Assembly: GCA_910584185.1 (NCBI GenBank)
Contig: CAJTYC010000033.1
Location: 1-24,407, forward strand
DNA length: 24,407 nucleotides
Direction of reading: 5' to 3'
Origin: an uncultured Muribaculaceae bacterium
Lineage (GTDB): Bacteria; Bacteroidota; Bacteroidia; Bacteroidales; Muribaculaceae
Under the pieces are notes generated by a model. That model was not told where the DNA came from. It ran no database searches and saw only the letters and a program-made list of their open reading frames with translations. How positions within the stretch are numbered: the first letter of the stretch is position 1; the number at the start of each line of letters is the position of its first letter. This document shows, in pieces, positions 16,903 through 24,407 of the stretch. The position numbers were made by a program, and so were the translations under genes.

Positions 16903-17781
16903 TTAGAAGTGGAAATTCAGATAGACTCTGAATGCGGCATTCTTGAATGTGAGTTTTGGTGCTTTCACTCCCTCTTCCTCATCATCCTCAAAGTCAGCCT
17001 GACTTACGAGGTTCTTATACTTTGCCGACCCCCAGCGACCCTCGAAGCCCAAGCCGAGTTGGCGCCAGTTGAATGAGACACCGCATGCCCCTTGTGGCAG
17101 GGCCGCAAAGTTAAACTCCGTGTCGTCGTTGTTGGGATTGGTGTAGAGTATGCCCGAAACACCCATAAGGAAGTGTCCATACACCTGTGCCTTGAGCATC
17201 TGAAGGTTCTTGTTTGACGAGAATGCAAACGGAGCGATATTGATGCTCGGGCCGATACCCAATGACACAGAGAGCTGGTGCACACCGAGATTGCCGAGCA
17301 TAACTTCCTGCTCAGGGTAATCTTCGGGGAATACGAAGTCGGGTATGCCGTCTGTCACGCCCGGGGTCACCGTGGAAGCCGATTTGAGTTTCGCATCTTT
17401 ATATCCGGCATATGTGAAGTCAAACCATGTGGCGTCGATGCCAAACTTGATTATGCCTGCAAGTGGTTTGTGGGGGAGGTGATATGTGGTTCCTATCTGG
17501 AGTCCGAAACCCACCTTGGGCTCCCAGGTGGTAGCCGGTATGCCGTCATAGGCCGAACGAGTCATGTTCTGCACCACATAAGATATACGCTTGTAGCGTC
17601 CGTAACCCCATAATCTTTTTTGCGTAAGTTTTGCTTCATCTGCATCACGTTCGGCATTAAGGTCTGCCACTTCCTGACGCAAGGAGTCGAGTTCGCTCTT
17701 CACATCGTCTTGTGCCGACATGAGCATCGGGCACAGGGCCATCAAAATAGAACCCATCAAAAGTCTGTGCTTAGTTCTCAT
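16903..17781 (-). CDS. putative outer-membrane beta-barrel protein
   Basis: 292 residues. A signal peptide (about 1-23, ending MSA) is followed by a short charged coiled coil (about 24-55, DSLRQEVADLNAERD). The rest is alternating polar/apolar strands (FGLQIGTTYHL, IKFGIDATWFDFTYAGY, LSVSLGIGPSI, AFRVYLNFHF) ending in Phe, the usual signal for insertion by the BAM complex. About 8-10 strands fit, so a small barrel of the OmpA/OmpW size class is likely. I cannot name the family or cargo. It is the first gene of an operon with the lipoprotein and is divergent from the TPR/AraC regulator. Its candidate promoter lies 250 bp upstream, with the repeat element at 17883-18010 inside the leader. Confidence 0.75.
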   Translation of the reverse strand: MRTKHRLLMGSILMALCPMLMSAQDDVKSELDSLRQEVADLNAERDADEAKLTQKRLWGYGRYKRISYVVQNMTRSAYDGIPATTWEPKVGFGLQIGTTYHLPHKPLAGIIKFGIDATWFDFTYAGYKDAKLKSASTVTPGVTDGIPDFVFPEDYPEQEVMLGNLGVHQLSVSLGIGPSINIAPFAFSSNKNLQMLKAQVYGHFLMGVSGILYTNPNNDDTEFNFAALPQGACGVSFNWRQLGLGFEGRWGSAKYKNLVSQADFEDDEEEGVKAPKLTFKNAAFRVYLNFHF

Positions 17782-17882
17782 TGTTCTAATCTTAGGTTTT
17801 CCGTTGTTTTAATTGTTTGTTATTGTTTGTTGTTGTTTTGTATATTCGTTGTTGTGTAAATTCATCGAATTCATTTCTCTTT

Positions 17883-18010
17883 GTGGTCGTCGACGGTATC
17901 CCCTCTCTCCCGGTGCGCGATGCAATGTCAGCTAACGTTTATGCGCAAGAAATTATGCGTCAATGAAGTTGCATCGCGCACTGGGGGAGAGGAGGCGCCG
18001 CCGATGACCA
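17883..18010. repeat. GC-rich inverted-repeat element, locus 3
   Basis: Left arm 17883-17925 and right arm 17969-18010 are inverted copies matching at about 35 of 43 positions. The right arm contains 35 bp (17970-18004) identical in reverse complement to 10040-10074. The centre (17926-17968) differs completely from that of locus 1. The left arm shares CTCCCGGTG with the single-arm form at locus 2. Confidence 0.9.
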
Positions 18011-18032
18011 CTAACATGGTTTTGTAATGCTG

Positions 18033-18064
18033 CAAATTTACTTAATATTTGTTAAATAGACAAA
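18033..18064 (-). promoter_or_regulatory. Bacteroidota promoter of the barrel/lipoprotein operon
   Basis: On the minus strand, TTTG (18064-18061), a 20-bp spacer and TAAATTTG (18040-18033) fit the consensus. The transcript start would be near 18026, giving a leader of about 245 nt. Confidence 0.6.
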
Positions 18065-18157
18065 TCATTTTTAAGTTTTTTTATCATTATGGTTGTATCG
18101 GTTTATTATTTCGTTGTATGATTTGCCGCAGTAGATGGTAAATTCACTATTTTTTTG

Positions 18158-18165
18158 TAATTTTG
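18158..18165 (+). promoter_or_regulatory. -7 box of the TPR/AraC regulator
   Basis: TAATTTTG fits TAnnTTTG and lies 28 bp upstream of the GTG start, giving a leader of about 20 nt. No clear -33 box. Confidence 0.4.
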
Positions 18166-18193
18166 CACTCGAATTGAGGATGGATATAAACAA

Positions 18194-19738
18194 GTGAAAT
18201 TATTTTTAGCCATATTATTGTTAATATGCAGTTTGCAGACGGCATTTGCCGTGCAGCAGACGCATCCGGAGGCCACTGCCGATACGCTGATGAGTATGCG
18301 TTATCGCCAGGGGCTCGCCGCCACGCGTGCCGGACTCTACAACGATGCGCTCCGTTATTGGCTCGACTATCTCGAACTTGCCGGCGATTTCCCCGATAAG
18401 ACCAAGACCGATGACCTGCTCACCGCTTACTTGGCTGTCGGGAGCGTGCATTTCACCTTTGAAGATTATGAGTCAGCCGTAACTTTCTTCCGCAAGGGCA
18501 ATGACGTGGCCACGAAAGCGGGGCGTGAGGATTCGCGCATTCGTTTTCTGAACAATCTTGTGGGCGCATCTACCGAACTTGGTGATGTGGTGCGCGCAGA
18601 CTCTTGCAATGAGGCAATGAATGTGCTTGCCAGGAAGATAGATGCCAAGGGCTATGAGCATAACTATTTGTTCAATAAGGGTTACATAGCCCGCGAAAAG
18701 AAGGATTATCCTAATGCCCTGCGATATATGCGGCTGTCGTTGGCCGAAATGCAGAAGGAGAGAAGCCACGATTCTCCGGTATATGCATATTCGGAAATGT
18801 ATGCCATTTTCGAGTCTATGGGGCAGCTTGATTCTGCCTTATATTATCTGAAACGGTTCGAACAGACCGCCAATAAGCCATATCTCCAGCTCGATTGCTA
18901 CAAGGGGCTTATGCGCGTGTACACTAAACTCGGCAACAATGACGAGTCTCTGAGATACCAGAACCTATATTTCCATGTCTCTGACTCGGTGCTTAATTCG
19001 CGCGACTTTATGCAGACGCGCAACAGCTGGCTATTCAACGAGCGGCAACAGACCCAACAGCATATAGCGGGACTCGAGGAGAATGTGTTCCGTTGGAGAC
19101 TCGGCATAATACTAATCAGTATTGTACTTGTATTGATAGTAGCTTTTGTGGTGGTGCTTCTCGTGCAGAAGAGAAAGCTCAATGCTATGAATGCTGACCT
19201 GTTCGAGCGAAACCGCGAGCTGATAGACCTGCACGACCGCCTCACCGACGAGTGGCGAAGACGCAAGAGCGTGGTGAATGCAGATGCGGATGAATGCGAA
19301 GTGGTGAAGGGTAATGATGATAAGGGAAATGCGACAGCCAAGGGTATACCAGATACCGAAGCCGACGATGACAAGATGTCCGATTTGCTTGCGAGGATTA
19401 TCGAGTTTATGGAGACTTCCGAGAAATATCTTGATCCGGAGTTCTCATTAAGCCAGCTTGCCAAGGAGGTTGACTCCAACACCAAATATGTGTCGCAGGT
19501 GATAAACGAGCGTACGGGGCAGACGTTCCGAGTCTTTATCAATAAATACAGGATTACTGTGGCAATGAAACGGATTATGGACTACGATGCCTGGGGACAC
19601 CTCACCATAAAGAGCATCGGCGAGTCCGTAGGCTTCAAGTCAGCGGCCAATTTCATCGCCGCTTTCAAGAAAGTGACAGGTATGACCCCTTCTGTCTACA
19701 TGAATATGTCACGTCAGGAACAATCAAGGCAAGATTGA
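18194..19738 (+). CDS. membrane-spanning TPR sensor with AraC-type DNA-binding domain
   Basis: 514 residues from a GTG start; the nearest ATG (18180) is out of frame. A signal peptide (1-19) is followed by TPR-like helical repeats (about 35-270) that would lie in the periplasm. One transmembrane helix (303-325) leads to a short coiled coil and an acidic linker (about 360-393), then a C-terminal AraC-type double helix-turn-helix (about 412-505: FSLSQLAKEVDSNTKYVSQV, then IKSIGESVGFKSAANFIAAF). This architecture is common in Bacteroidota: it carries an envelope signal straight to DNA without phosphorylation. Its targets are unknown. By layout they could be the divergent barrel/lipoprotein operon and the exported repeat protein and protease downstream. 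Confidence 0.9.
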   Translation: MKLFLAILLLICSLQTAFAVQQTHPEATADTLMSMRYRQGLAATRAGLYNDALRYWLDYLELAGDFPDKTKTDDLLTAYLAVGSVHFTFEDYESAVTFFRKGNDVATKAGREDSRIRFLNNLVGASTELGDVVRADSCNEAMNVLARKIDAKGYEHNYLFNKGYIAREKKDYPNALRYMRLSLAEMQKERSHDSPVYAYSEMYAIFESMGQLDSALYYLKRFEQTANKPYLQLDCYKGLMRVYTKLGNNDESLRYQNLYFHVSDSVLNSRDFMQTRNSWLFNERQQTQQHIAGLEENVFRWRLGIILISIVLVLIVAFVVVLLVQKRKLNAMNADLFERNRELIDLHDRLTDEWRRRKSVVNADADECEVVKGNDDKGNATAKGIPDTEADDDKMSDLLARIIEFMETSEKYLDPEFSLSQLAKEVDSNTKYVSQVINERTGQTFRVFINKYRITVAMKRIMDYDAWGHLTIKSIGESVGFKSAANFIAAFKKVTGMTPSVYMNMSRQEQSRQD

Positions 19739-19760
19739 CAAAAATCTATATATTAGTGAT

Positions 19761-19815
19761 TTGAGGATTATTATTTCTTGAAAATAATTTCGATTCAAGA
19801 ATCGAAATACCTCAA
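19761..19815 (+). promoter_or_regulatory. palindrome within a possible three-way junction
   Basis: TTGAGG (19761-19766) pairs with CCTCAA (19810-19815). Inside are ATTATTT (19770-19776) with AAATAAT (19782-19788), and the perfect inverted repeat ATTTCGATTC (19787-19796)/GAATCGAAAT (19799-19808) around AA. As DNA the palindrome could be an operator for a dimer; as RNA the whole could fold after the regulator stop. No T run, so not a standard terminator. Confidence 0.45.
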
Positions 19816-19850
19816 CCGTGCCAAAAATTATATTTTAAACGAATTAATAT

Positions 19851-19858
19851 TAACTTTG
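19851..19858 (+). promoter_or_regulatory. possible -7 box of the Ig-repeat protein gene
   Basis: TAACTTTG fits TAnnTTTG. No good -33 partner. If used, the leader would be about 205 nt and would include the entire foldback sequence. Confidence 0.35.
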
Positions 19859-19886
19859 GGCATCGGCATGAATAATAGGCGATTCA

Positions 19887-20043
19887 GTAACGATTAAAAA
19901 ATTACTTGGTAGAGTTTCTCAGAAATTTTTGAGAAGATTTGCCTTTTACAATAAAGGAACATATCGGGATATTTGACTGTTTGGAAAAGGCAAATATTCC
20001 AAAAATTTATAGAAACTCTGCTAAGTTATTTTTTAATCGTTTC
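19887..20043. repeat. AT-rich foldback element (long inverted repeat)
   Basis: Left arm 19887-19949 (63 bp) and right arm 19983-20043 (61 bp) are inverted copies agreeing at about 53 of 63 aligned positions, with a 33-bp centre. The ends read GTAACGATTAAAAAA and, inverted, GAAACGATTAAAAAA. No target-site duplication or transposase is seen. It is unrelated in sequence to the GC-rich repeats. It could be a MITE-like remnant or a leader hairpin of the next gene. Confidence 0.85.
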
Positions 20044-20070
20044 TAAATTAACAACTTAATACAGGTTCTT

Positions 20071-22326
20071 ATGAAGAAGATTTCTACCTTATTCGGTGTG
20101 GGGCTTACATTCTCAGCCTCCATGCTTTGCTTGTCGGCAACGGCTGCGGTCAATTATGTGGCCGACCCCGAGCCGGCTGTTAAAGTGAGCGAACTCTCTA
20201 AAGTCGTACTGACATTTCCTGACGTCTCTGAGGCGGACAAGGGAAGCCAGTCTTCAAATGTTACAATAACGTCAACCGATTTCTCGCGTGGCTGCACTCT
20301 CGAATATGGTGATGATGCCAACCAGATGGTGGTTTCATTTGCCAAAATCACCGCAGAGGGGGAATACACCATCAATTTCCCCGCTGATGCAATCACAGCA
20401 GACTCGACTCCGCTTGAGGCTTTCTCCATAACTTATACGGTAGGCGAGGATGTGGTCGATAATTCCACCCTCATTCCGGCTCCCGGTGATGTGGAATGGC
20501 TTTACAATTTCATATATTATAACCCTGATGTCCCGGCTAATCTGTCGGTAAATTCATACACTGAATCAAAGCCTGCGGTGACTTCCCCCTCCGGTGTTGT
20601 CTCCGAACTGACTGATGTGTATGATTATCAGGTAGGGGCAGGCAAGTATCGCTTTAATCTCCGTAAACTCGCAGTGGAGCCGGGTGTCTACACGATCACT
20701 TTCCCTGAGAATTATCTCTATTATCAGGATGCCTCTTATCAGAATGTGTATCTGCCGGCTTGCGAGTTCAAGTATAACGTCACCGGTGGCACACTCACCA
20801 CTGTGCAAAGCAATCCGTCGGTGGCAAATCCGACTGTCAATTTCAACTCTCTCACCTTGACTTTCCCCGGTTACGACACCATCAAGATCAAGGAAATGTC
20901 GTATGCAGAGAAAAATGTTGCTGTATATATGGAGGGTGTCGCCACTCAGATGTGTCAGGTGCCTGTGGAGGCCGGCATGTATGGCTTCACTGTTGAAGAC
21001 AACTCTATGATTTATAAGAATTTATATTCCGATTACACAACCCCAGGACATTGCTATATGACATTCCCGGAGGGTTCGATACTCCTCGGTGACGATGAGA
21101 CTCCATGCACCCCGTTTGTGGTGGAGTTCGACATTGTTGCCCCACAGCCTGTCAAGATTGACATGACACCGGCCGACAATGCCAATGTGTCGATGCTCTA
21201 TGATGCCGTGATTTCTTTCCCGGAAATTGCGAAAGTGGAACTTGGCCGAAATCCAACGGTTAATCTTGAATTGGTGACAACCGTAGAGGGCGAAGAGTCG
21301 GTACGCTCCGTAGGCGGTGCTTACTCTCAATCTTATTTCGAGCGTATCTCTGACAATAGCTTCCGGGCCATTTTCAATGGCATTGCCACCGAGTCGGGTG
21401 ACTATCGAATCACCGTCAAGTCTAACTCATTTACATTCGATGGCGGATTTAATCAGGATTATTCGGTCGATGTCAAGTTCACCGCTCCGCAAGCTCCTGA
21501 ATATGCAATGACCCCCTCTAACGATGAGGCTCTCGCTAAAATCCAGAAGTTCGAAATCTCTTTCCCCGGTCAGGATGTGGTGAAGTTTAACTCCAAGCTC
21601 TCGAGCAATGAAACCAAACTTTATGTGGGTGACAAGCTTGAATATAACGAGTATGGCATAACCAACAGCAAGGTGTCCTCTACCACTACTTATTCCGCAG
21701 TGGAGGGCTCCACAAATACCTTCAGTTTCTCTCTCAGTACAGCTGCGCTCGATAAAGGGAAATATCTGCTCGTCATCCCTGCCGGTCTTTTCCTCATGGG
21801 TGAGACTCCCGATAATTTCAACGGTGAGATACAGCTCGTATATGAGTGCAACGGCGAGGGTATCGACAAGGTGAAGGTGACTCCTTCCGAGCCGGTGCGC
21901 TCTCTTCAGCTTATGACAGTAGAATATGTGGACCAGACCGAAATCTTCAAACAGAATGATTACATCGGCTTCTCATTGACGATGGACGACGGTGCTTATG
22001 GCAAATATCTGGAATATATTTCAGGCGAGAATGTATATATTCAGGGCAACACTCTTTATCTGGATGCGTCAAAGCCTTACACTGAGGCGGGTAAGTATTA
22101 TGTCGACATTACCGCATATTCTCTCTTCATGAGCGATGGCATCACACCCTCCACTCCACAGCGTATATATTTTGAGGTGGACCCGAACTCCGACAATTCT
22201 GCGGTAGAGACTGTGGTGGCTGATGTGGAGGATACCCGCATTTACACAATCACCGGAACTCAGGTGAAGGATATGACAGTCCCCGGCATTTACGTGAAGA
22301 ATGGCCGTAAGTATATCGTAAGGTGA
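20071..22326 (+). CDS. exported protein with about six Ig-like repeats and sorting-type tail
   Basis: 751 residues. Signal peptide about 1-26 (ending ATAA). It is followed by about six diverged beta-sandwich repeats of 100-120 residues, near 27-130, 137-235, 236-353, 356-470, 470-590 and 592-705. Each opens with a strand such as KVVLTFPDV, SLTLTFPGYD, AVISFPEIAKV or KFEISFPGQDV and ends with a GxYxIxxPxxxL strand followed by FxxxFxV. The tail (711-751) reads RIYTITGTQVKD ... PGIYVKNGRKYIV, like type IX sorting domains. No catalytic motif; probably a surface stalk or adhesin. The C10 protease gene follows after 68 bp and is probably in the same operon. The foldback sequence ends 27 bp before the ATG. 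Confidence 0.8.
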   Translation: MKKISTLFGVGLTFSASMLCLSATAAVNYVADPEPAVKVSELSKVVLTFPDVSEADKGSQSSNVTITSTDFSRGCTLEYGDDANQMVVSFAKITAEGEYTINFPADAITADSTPLEAFSITYTVGEDVVDNSTLIPAPGDVEWLYNFIYYNPDVPANLSVNSYTESKPAVTSPSGVVSELTDVYDYQVGAGKYRFNLRKLAVEPGVYTITFPENYLYYQDASYQNVYLPACEFKYNVTGGTLTTVQSNPSVANPTVNFNSLTLTFPGYDTIKIKEMSYAEKNVAVYMEGVATQMCQVPVEAGMYGFTVEDNSMIYKNLYSDYTTPGHCYMTFPEGSILLGDDETPCTPFVVEFDIVAPQPVKIDMTPADNANVSMLYDAVISFPEIAKVELGRNPTVNLELVTTVEGEESVRSVGGAYSQSYFERISDNSFRAIFNGIATESGDYRITVKSNSFTFDGGFNQDYSVDVKFTAPQAPEYAMTPSNDEALAKIQKFEISFPGQDVVKFNSKLSSNETKLYVGDKLEYNEYGITNSKVSSTTTYSAVEGSTNTFSFSLSTAALDKGKYLLVIPAGLFLMGETPDNFNGEIQLVYECNGEGIDKVKVTPSEPVRSLQLMTVEYVDQTEIFKQNDYIGFSLTMDDGAYGKYLEYISGENVYIQGNTLYLDASKPYTEAGKYYVDITAYSLFMSDGITPSTPQRIYFEVDPNSDNSAVETVVADVEDTRIYTITGTQVKDMTVPGIYVKNGRKYIVR

Positions 22327-22394
22327 CCTGCAATGAGAAGAGATCTGCAAAGCAGGGTTAACTGTAACATGATTTCAATTCGATTTCAATTTGT

Positions 22395-24365
22395 ATGAAA
22401 GCTTCAATTTTATCAATACTTTTGTTGGGAGCGATATCGGCCTCGGCGGCCGGTACCGCTCCTGACGGTTTTGCCGCTATGCGCTCTCGCGCCAAACGGC
22501 TCGCTTTCGAGTCGCGGGCGGCAAATGGCACCGCAAATCTATGTGTGTACAATTTCACCGATGCTCGCAAGGGCTTCGTGGTGACTTTGGGCGATGCCGT
22601 GGTAGGTTATGCCGACGATGGTGAGTTTGATATACGCACGGCTCCACCGGCGCTTGTCTCTATTCTGAAGAATGCTGCCGGTGCGGATGATGCAGATACC
22701 GATGACAACGGTCAGTGGACCCCCGTTGCGCCGATTGCCAACGATAAGGGATATGTGATGTGGAACCAGGATTCTCCCTTCAATGACCTTTGCCCCGAAT
22801 ATGCAGTGGGGCAGCGTTCTCCATCCGGCTGTGTTGCTACTGCCATGGCCCAGGTGATGTTTGTGCATCAATGGCCCAAGCGTGGCACAGGTACGCACAC
22901 TTACAGCCCGGCAATTCTGAATGGCAACACGCTGACTGCCGATTTCGGCAGTACCGACTATAATTGGGATGCCATGATTCCATATTATGCCGACAGGCTT
23001 CATGCCGACGGTTTTACAAGCGAGCAGAGCCGCGCAGCTGTGGCTGAGCTGATGTTGCATTGCGGTGTGTCGGTCGATATGGTGTATTACACGCAGTCGG
23101 GCGCTACAGATTATGATGTGCCGCCGGCTCTGGTGAATTATTTCAATTATGACCGCGGACTCGCTTACCGCAAGCGCGAGCATTATGCCACACGCGATTG
23201 GCTAGGCTTTATCCACGCCGAGCTCGAGGCCGGTCGTCCGGTGCTCGCTTACGGTCGCTCCGCTTCGGGTGGCCATGCCTATGTGTTTGACGGCATGGAT
23301 GCAAACGGTTTCATTCATGTAAATTGGGGCTGGGGAGGCATGAGCAACGGTTATTTCAACACATCTGCACTAACTCCACCCACTCAGGGTATTGGTGGTT
23401 CCGACGGCGGCTTCAACTATTCGCAGCGTATTATCACCGGCATAAAGCCTGTCTCTGACCAACTCTCTGATTTTCACGTGGAGATAACTTCGACTGAGGC
23501 TCTCTCTGCTGCAAAGGAAAAAATCGGCAATGGTGAGGATGTGAGGATTAAGCTCACGGGCAAGGTGTATAATCATGGCTGGCGTGACGCAGACTTCGAC
23601 TATGCGCTTGTGCTCAAAGATAATGCCGGTGAGGTGGTGAAGGTAATCGAAGGTCCTAAGGGAAATACTCTCGCCATGAATGCCACCGGTTATGCTCCCG
23701 ATTTCGGCAATGTGAATTTCGGCAATCTCGCAGCGGGTGAGTATACTCTTTACCCGGCTGTCAGAATGACCGGTGGTGAGCATGATTGGATTCAGGTGCG
23801 TGATGAATATATCGGCTATCCGAATATCCTTAATGTCAAGGTTGAGGGTGATGAGGTTTCATTTTCCAACCCTGATTATTTTGATTTGGAAGCCACTGAT
23901 GTCACTCTGCCTGACGTGATATATTCGCAGATTCCGGCTCTGATTACCACAAATGTCATCAATAATGGTGATGTGGAGTATCATGGTGAGATTAAGGCCG
24001 TGCTGATGGAAGGCAACTCCCAGGTGGCTTCAACCTCTAATTATATAATAGACCTTGCTCCCGGCATGTCCACACCTATTAAGTTTACCGATGCTTTCAG
24101 CGCACCAGCCGGCGACTATAAGCTGACTCTGCTTAATGATGATGGCCAGAAGGTGTGTCAACCGATGGATGTGCGCGTCGAGGTTACTCCAGCTTTGGGC
24201 AATGTATCCTCGTCAAGCAATCTGCAAGTGCTTGAGGCTAAGACTTCCAATGTGTCGGTAAAGGCTACTCTCAAGGCCGACGGTATGTTCAGAGGTCTCT
24301 TGTATGCTTTCATTTATAATGAGAAGGGTGCGTTGGAGCAGGGTTGCCTATATCCTACCATGTAA
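22395..24365 (+). CDS. C10-family (streptopain-like) cysteine protease, apparently truncated
   Basis: 656 residues. Signal peptide about 1-19; propeptide of the Spi/inhibitor I69 type about 20-105; peptidase C10 domain about 108-355 with catalytic Cys146 in SGCVATAMAQVM, His294 in GGHAYVFDG and the conserved HVNWGWGG (308-315). Two Ig-like modules follow (about 360-490 and 495-610), and a third begins near 612. This third copy stops after about 45 residues (QGCLYPTM, then TAA), whereas the preceding one continues with a LAPGMSTP ... GDYKLTLL half. No sorting-type tail is present, unlike three other exported proteins in the window. The enzyme is secreted and made as a zymogen. The catalytic part is intact, so activity is expected, but anchoring may be lost. 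The window ends 42 bp later. Confidence 0.9.
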   Translation: MKASILSILLLGAISASAAGTAPDGFAAMRSRAKRLAFESRAANGTANLCVYNFTDARKGFVVTLGDAVVGYADDGEFDIRTAPPALVSILKNAAGADDADTDDNGQWTPVAPIANDKGYVMWNQDSPFNDLCPEYAVGQRSPSGCVATAMAQVMFVHQWPKRGTGTHTYSPAILNGNTLTADFGSTDYNWDAMIPYYADRLHADGFTSEQSRAAVAELMLHCGVSVDMVYYTQSGATDYDVPPALVNYFNYDRGLAYRKREHYATRDWLGFIHAELEAGRPVLAYGRSASGGHAYVFDGMDANGFIHVNWGWGGMSNGYFNTSALTPPTQGIGGSDGGFNYSQRIITGIKPVSDQLSDFHVEITSTEALSAAKEKIGNGEDVRIKLTGKVYNHGWRDADFDYALVLKDNAGEVVKVIEGPKGNTLAMNATGYAPDFGNVNFGNLAAGEYTLYPAVRMTGGEHDWIQVRDEYIGYPNILNVKVEGDEVSFSNPDYFDLEATDVTLPDVIYSQIPALITTNVINNGDVEYHGEIKAVLMEGNSQVASTSNYIIDLAPGMSTPIKFTDAFSAPAGDYKLTLLNDDGQKVCQPMDVRVEVTPALGNVSSSSNLQVLEAKTSNVSVKATLKADGMFRGLLYAFIYNEKGALEQGCLYPTM

Positions 24366-24407
24366 CACTTTCGTATTAATTTGATTATCAATTGAGTGCA
24401 AAAATTT

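Larger units (their letters stand above)
17782..18193. other. divergent intergenic region between barrel operon and regulator
   Basis: 412 bp without a gene. It holds a TTG-rich stretch (17805-17880), the inverted-repeat element at 17883-18010, a full minus-strand promoter (18033-18064) and a plus-strand -7 box (18158-18165). With this promoter the barrel mRNA would carry the whole inverted repeat in its leader. Confidence 0.6.
19739..20070. other. structured intergenic region ahead of the 751-residue gene
   Basis: 332 bp without a gene. It contains a possible three-way junction (19761-19815) whose core is a perfect palindrome, a -7 box (19851-19858) and a 157-bp foldback sequence (19887-20043) ending 27 bp before the next start codon. 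Confidence 0.65.

Noticed and set aside
22327..22394. CCTGC/GCAGG pairing and the twice-repeated atttcaatt before the C10 protease gene
   Set aside because: Only a 5-bp stem with a long loop and a 9-bp direct repeat in AT-rich sequence; too weak to call a regulatory site.

Overview
The window looks like a chromosomal segment of a gut-type Bacteroidales bacterium. Muribaculaceae is my guess from protein style; no marker here fixes the family. Supporting signs are several promoters of the Bacteroidota type (TTTG, 19-20 bp, TAnnTTTG), a Rho factor with a very large disordered insert, a membrane-spanning TPR/AraC-type regulator, lipoproteins with loose SC lipoboxes, exported proteins with sorting-domain-like C-termini, and a C10 (streptopain) protease. 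No phage, IS transposase, CRISPR array or rRNA is visible.

Left part (1-5900, minus strand): a partial tRNA-His with its own promoter, then a co-directional row read right to left: rho, aroC, a YhcC-like radical SAM gene and a TlpA-like thioredoxin. The rho promoter appears to lie about 430 bp upstream of the rho start, giving a long, possibly structured leader. Two related 8-bp microsatellites sit just upstream of the radical SAM and thioredoxin genes.

Middle (5900-15900): an exported alpha/beta hydrolase; a RelA/SpoT homologue whose hydrolase half has lost its catalytic residues; a lipoprotein gene overlapping the RelA stop by ATGA; two exported surface-type proteins; a Crp/Fnr-like regulator; and the divergent pair kbl and tdh, which together turn threonine into glycine and acetyl-CoA.

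Right part (15900-24407): a lipoprotein and outer-membrane beta-barrel gene pair, transcribed divergently from a TPR/AraC membrane regulator, followed by a 751-residue exported protein of about six Ig-like repeats and a C10 protease that appears to be cut short inside a repeat. The regulator may control these flanking surface genes (inference from layout).

The most unusual non-coding content is a GC-rich repeat family of about 40 bp found as six arms at three intergenic loci, two of them as long inverted pairs; a 157-bp AT-rich foldback sequence ahead of the 751-residue gene; and possible three-way-junction RNA leaders ahead of kbl and between the regulator and the foldback. I do not see a clear new multi-gene system. 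The repeat family and structured leaders are the best candidates for something undescribed.
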